Origin: Echinarachnius parma
Taxonomy: Eukaryota > Echinodermata > Echinoidea > Clypeasteroida > Echinarachniidae
Length of the DNA stretch: 64,000 nt
NCBI GenBank assembly: GCA_037951105.1
Contig: JBAMJV010007398.1
Coordinates: 1 to 64,000 of the forward strand
Direction: 5' to 3'
Made by a program: the position numbers and the translations under genes. This document shows positions 61,821 through 64,000 of the stretch, one piece after another (position 1 is the first letter of the stretch; each line of letters starts with the position of its first letter). Below the pieces are notes generated by a model that saw only the letters and a list, made by a program, of their open reading frames with translations, was not told the DNA's origin and did not search any database.

Positions 61821-62058
61821 TTAACAAGATGGTTGCGTCATGATTTTTTCCCTCTTTAATTTACCTTATATAAATGTGGTCCTTACGGCTAGGCTGTATG
61901 CGATAGTGTGTCATCGACATTACCTTGTCATTGTTTTTATTCTCTTGTTTTACTCGACATTGGTGTAGACAAAATCATTTTAGAAGGACCTTTCTCGACC
62001 CTCTTTAATAATTTATTAACCATTGATTTTTCTGATGTTCTCATTTCTGTCGTTACAG

Positions 62059-62154
62059 ACGAGATCGCCGCATCGCAGAGCCAGCGGGGACGAGAATGCA
62101 TTGCCTCAGAATGCCAACGGACCAAATCGGTCAAATTCTGATCGATTGAGTGAT
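62059..62154 (+). CDS. Internal exon, Ser/Asn-rich segment with RRAS motif (unrecognised gene)
   Basis: This is a 96-base exon (32 codons) behind a pyrimidine-rich acceptor ending TTCTGTCGTTACAG and before the textbook donor GTAAGT. Only frame 0 stays open to the donor; the other two frames meet a stop before it. It reads TRSPHRRASGDENALP, then QNANGPNRSNSDRLSD. The stretch HRRAS fits the basophilic R-R-x-S kinase consensus (PKA type). The composition is low in hydrophobic residues, which fits a disordered linker. GC content and CpG use are clearly higher than in the flanking AT-rich introns. Together with the exon at 19028 it would give a 65-residue polar segment. That linkage rests only on strand, phase and style. 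No family is recognised. Confidence 0.6.
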
Positions 62155-62167
62155 GTAAGTAACATAA

Positions 62168-62490
62168 CAAGATTGGAACATTGATTTTAAGATGAAGACG
62201 GGTGTCTGAATATTTTGTGCTTGACGGAAGTATGTAGATTGGATTTAAACTAAATTAGGAAAAACATTTTCGGGGAAAAGTAACAATTTATTGATGTGAA
62301 AGTATATAGATCTGCATTCATGCTAAACATTATAAAAGGAACACTGTTTTCTCAAGATTGGAGCATTGATTTTGAAGATCAAGATGGAGGTCTGAATGTT
62401 GTAATGTAGTAGACGGAAGTATTCAAATTAGATTAAATTGCAGTAAGTATATAATTTTCGGGGGAAAAATAACAATTGATTGATTCTAAT
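62168..62490. repeat. Duplicated intron sequence just after the exon
   Basis: AAGATTGGAACATTGATTTT (62169) and AAGATTGGAGCATTGATTTT (62355), both continuing to TCTGAATNTT, GACGGAAGTAT and a TTTTCGGGGAAAAGTAACAA-like end. Period about 186. The exon itself is not included. Confidence 0.7.
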
Positions 62491-62542
62491 GGAACTGTTT
62501 TGATAAGAAACACAATATTTGTTTGACTAGTTCTCTTGTTAA

Positions 62543-62901
62543 AGGAATCTCGTAACTTTGTTGACATGTGCAAAAAGTGATGATTGGTTGATATAATGTA
62601 TATTGTTGTTATCTATTATGTCCACAGGCTATTGTGTGAAAATTTCAAGTCAAATGGACGTTATATGGCCGAGTAATGAGCAAAAATGCAAAGCGATATT
62701 CACTAACTCACAGCACTCACTTTGTACACGGTTTCAAAACTCCAACGGATATTTTATTATCTGAAAACTTCAATCGTTCATATCTTTGTAACGAAAGGGA
62801 AATTTGAAAAACCTGTCCCATGTTTTGTTGTCAATACGAAAGAGAGAACTGCTAGTTTTCCAATTGGATTTTGAGGATTTGGACAATGTTACTAAGTCCC
62901 T
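62543..62901 (-). mobile_element. MITE, main TTAA family, copy h
   Basis: 359 bp, AGGAATCTCGTAACTTTGTT to ATGTTACTAAGTCCCT, TTAA at 62539-62542 and 62902-62905. Confidence 0.8.
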
Positions 62902-62919
62902 TTAAAGGGAACGGTTATC

Positions 62920-63045
62920 CCTTACATACCCCATAGCGTACGGGAACCTACTGGGTACATACCCCATAGCCTACGGGAACCTACTGGGTTAACTACAAAG
63001 TCTACAGGCATTTCAGAAATCTTGAAGGGAATGGGTTAATTTTTT
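62920..63045. repeat. Dispersed GGGAACC repeat with a 34-bp direct doublet
   Basis: TACATACCCCATAGCGTACG and TACATACCCCATAGCCTACG occur in tandem, each followed by GGAACCTACTGGG. Confidence 0.7.
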
Positions 63046-63182
63046 ATGACAAATGATGGAAGAGAATATCAAATGCGCATTTAATGGACTTATACAAAAC
63101 ATGCAATGCGATGGGATTTCTGGGAAGAGGATCCTAGCAGGTATCAGGGAAACAAGGTGTACGTGTTTTGAGTATTCTTTAA

Positions 63183-63602
63183 AGGGTACCATTACCCAAA
63201 AATAATATTCTTATAAATGAAAGGTAACACCTTCAGTAGTCCATTCCATCAACAAGTTCACAAAAATATGTTTCCAGAAAAACAAAAATATATAATTGGA
63301 AAACGCATCACCATTCTAAAGCATGCGTTCATGGGTCTGAATTACGAAGACTAATTTGTCCAGAGTGAACGAATCGTCCGGGATTCTATTGTCTACAAAC
63401 GTACGCGTGAATAGCATTGGCGCACTCGCAAATGTTTGGCCCGTATGGAACCAGGAAATAGTAGTGGTTCCGTAAGTGGTGGAAATTAATTGCCTTGTTT
63501 ATGAATTACACAACCCTTTGAAAAATGTTGGGTATCTATTTGATATCACAAAACGATACCAAATCATAAAACTATGTGTTGTTCTTTGCCTGGTGGTCCC
63601 CT
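63183..63602. mobile_element. MITE, third TTAA family, copy 2
   Basis: 420 bp between TTAA at 63179-63182 and 63603-63606, AGGGTACCATTACCC to CTGGTGGTCCCC. Longer than the 54992 copy by about 150 bp. Confidence 0.75.
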
Positions 63603-63876
63603 TTAATACATCACACACCTCCCCATCTCCTCCATATACTGGGAAGATTATGTAGATATGAGGCTAGGCACTAGTCCCACGTGTAGGAATAGCCGTAGGG
63701 TGTGTTAGTAGAGACTAGTGGGAAGTAAACGAGAGAGGGAAGAAAACCCGAGTGAAATCAATGATGCCTTGATGAGATAACATCTGGGAGGCTAGCCCCA
63801 TTTTCAGACAAGAAATTTATTCAGTGTTTGTTTACGTTCGTTATACAACATTCAGACATAATAATGTTGTAATTTA

Positions 63877-64000
63877 AAGCGCTATGAATACTCTTGTGAA
63901 TAAGGCGATATCAAATAACTGTTATTATTATAATAATAATAATAATAATAATACGAACATTTGTATAGCGCAGCTACTATAAATATATACTCTACTGCGC
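63877..64000. repeat. AAGCGCTAT / TATAGCGC repeat with TAA microsatellite
   Basis: AAGCGCTATGAATACTC, AATAAGGCGATATC and a TTATTATTATAATAATAAT tract are followed by CGAACATTTGTATAGCGC, an inverted partner. I recall such pairs as common dispersed repeats in marine animals. It is cut by the window end. Confidence 0.55.

Larger units (their letters stand above)
19127..62058 (+). other. Possible single intron of about 43 kb
   Basis: If the exons at 19028 and 62059 belong to one transcript, this interval is one intron or contains exons I could not recognise. I looked for acceptor/donor pairs around the open frames and found none convincing. The interval is filled with mobile elements and tandem arrays, listed separately. 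Confidence 0.3.

Overview
The window looks like nuclear DNA of a marine invertebrate, most likely a deuterostome (lancelet, echinoderm or hemichordate). It is AT-rich and nearly free of long open reading frames. It is dense in short inverted-repeat elements, and it carries the GCTCATC...GATGAGC hairpin repeat followed by a TCCG-rich tract at 15.0 kb, a type I recall from several marine invertebrate genomes. No bacterial-style gene, operon, rRNA, intact tRNA, CRISPR array or viral gene was seen. The species cannot be fixed from the sequence alone.

Coding content is very small. Two plus-strand exons are supported by good splice sites, an open frame and a length divisible by three: 19028-19126 (33 codons, lysine/arginine-rich) and 62059-62154 (32 codons, serine/asparagine-rich with an RRAS motif). 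Their phases are compatible, so they may be consecutive exons of one gene separated by an intron of about 43 kb. Upstream of the first exon are two decayed relatives (18789-18872 and about 18351-18389), each preceded by the same kind of acceptor. This is a small tandem exon family in which only the last copy is intact. I do not recognise the protein family.

The rest is mostly mobile-element debris and tandem arrays. The best-defined elements are three families of TTAA-flanked miniature inverted-repeat elements whose ends begin AGGG. The main family (about 360-390 bp) has copies at 7180, 10620, 33862, 43661, 49644, 61568 and 62543, and fragments at 14080 and 51299. Others are TTA- or TA-flanked inverted-repeat elements (3474, 5456, 13030, 14297, 45697, 55735), a GC-rich element at 28178 with an imperfect 8-bp target repeat, foldback elements at 57377 and 58473, tRNA-derived SINE remnants (13848, 40872, 46531), and a nine-copy GCCCC-rich dispersed repeat.

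Layout: 0-5 kb degenerate tandem repeats and one element; 5-11 kb nested inverted-repeat elements; 11-16 kb tandem arrays, SINE and hairpin repeat; 18-19.2 kb exon cluster; 20-31 kb almost continuous tandem arrays of 115-290 bp units; 32-45 kb scattered elements, 200-bp arrays and TG repeats; 45-52.6 kb inverted-repeat elements, a GGT/AGT microsatellite, an element-derived 70-bp minisatellite and a recent 436-bp duplication; 54-64 kb more elements, a CpG-rich patch at 59.2-59.8 kb and the second exon at 62.06 kb.

The most informative observations are an internal empty-site comparison at 43.4-44.0 kb that defines the main element and its TTAA target, a minisatellite grown from an element terminus at 49.8-50.2 kb, and the exon triplication at 18.3-19.1 kb. 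I found no convincing new enzymatic or defence system.
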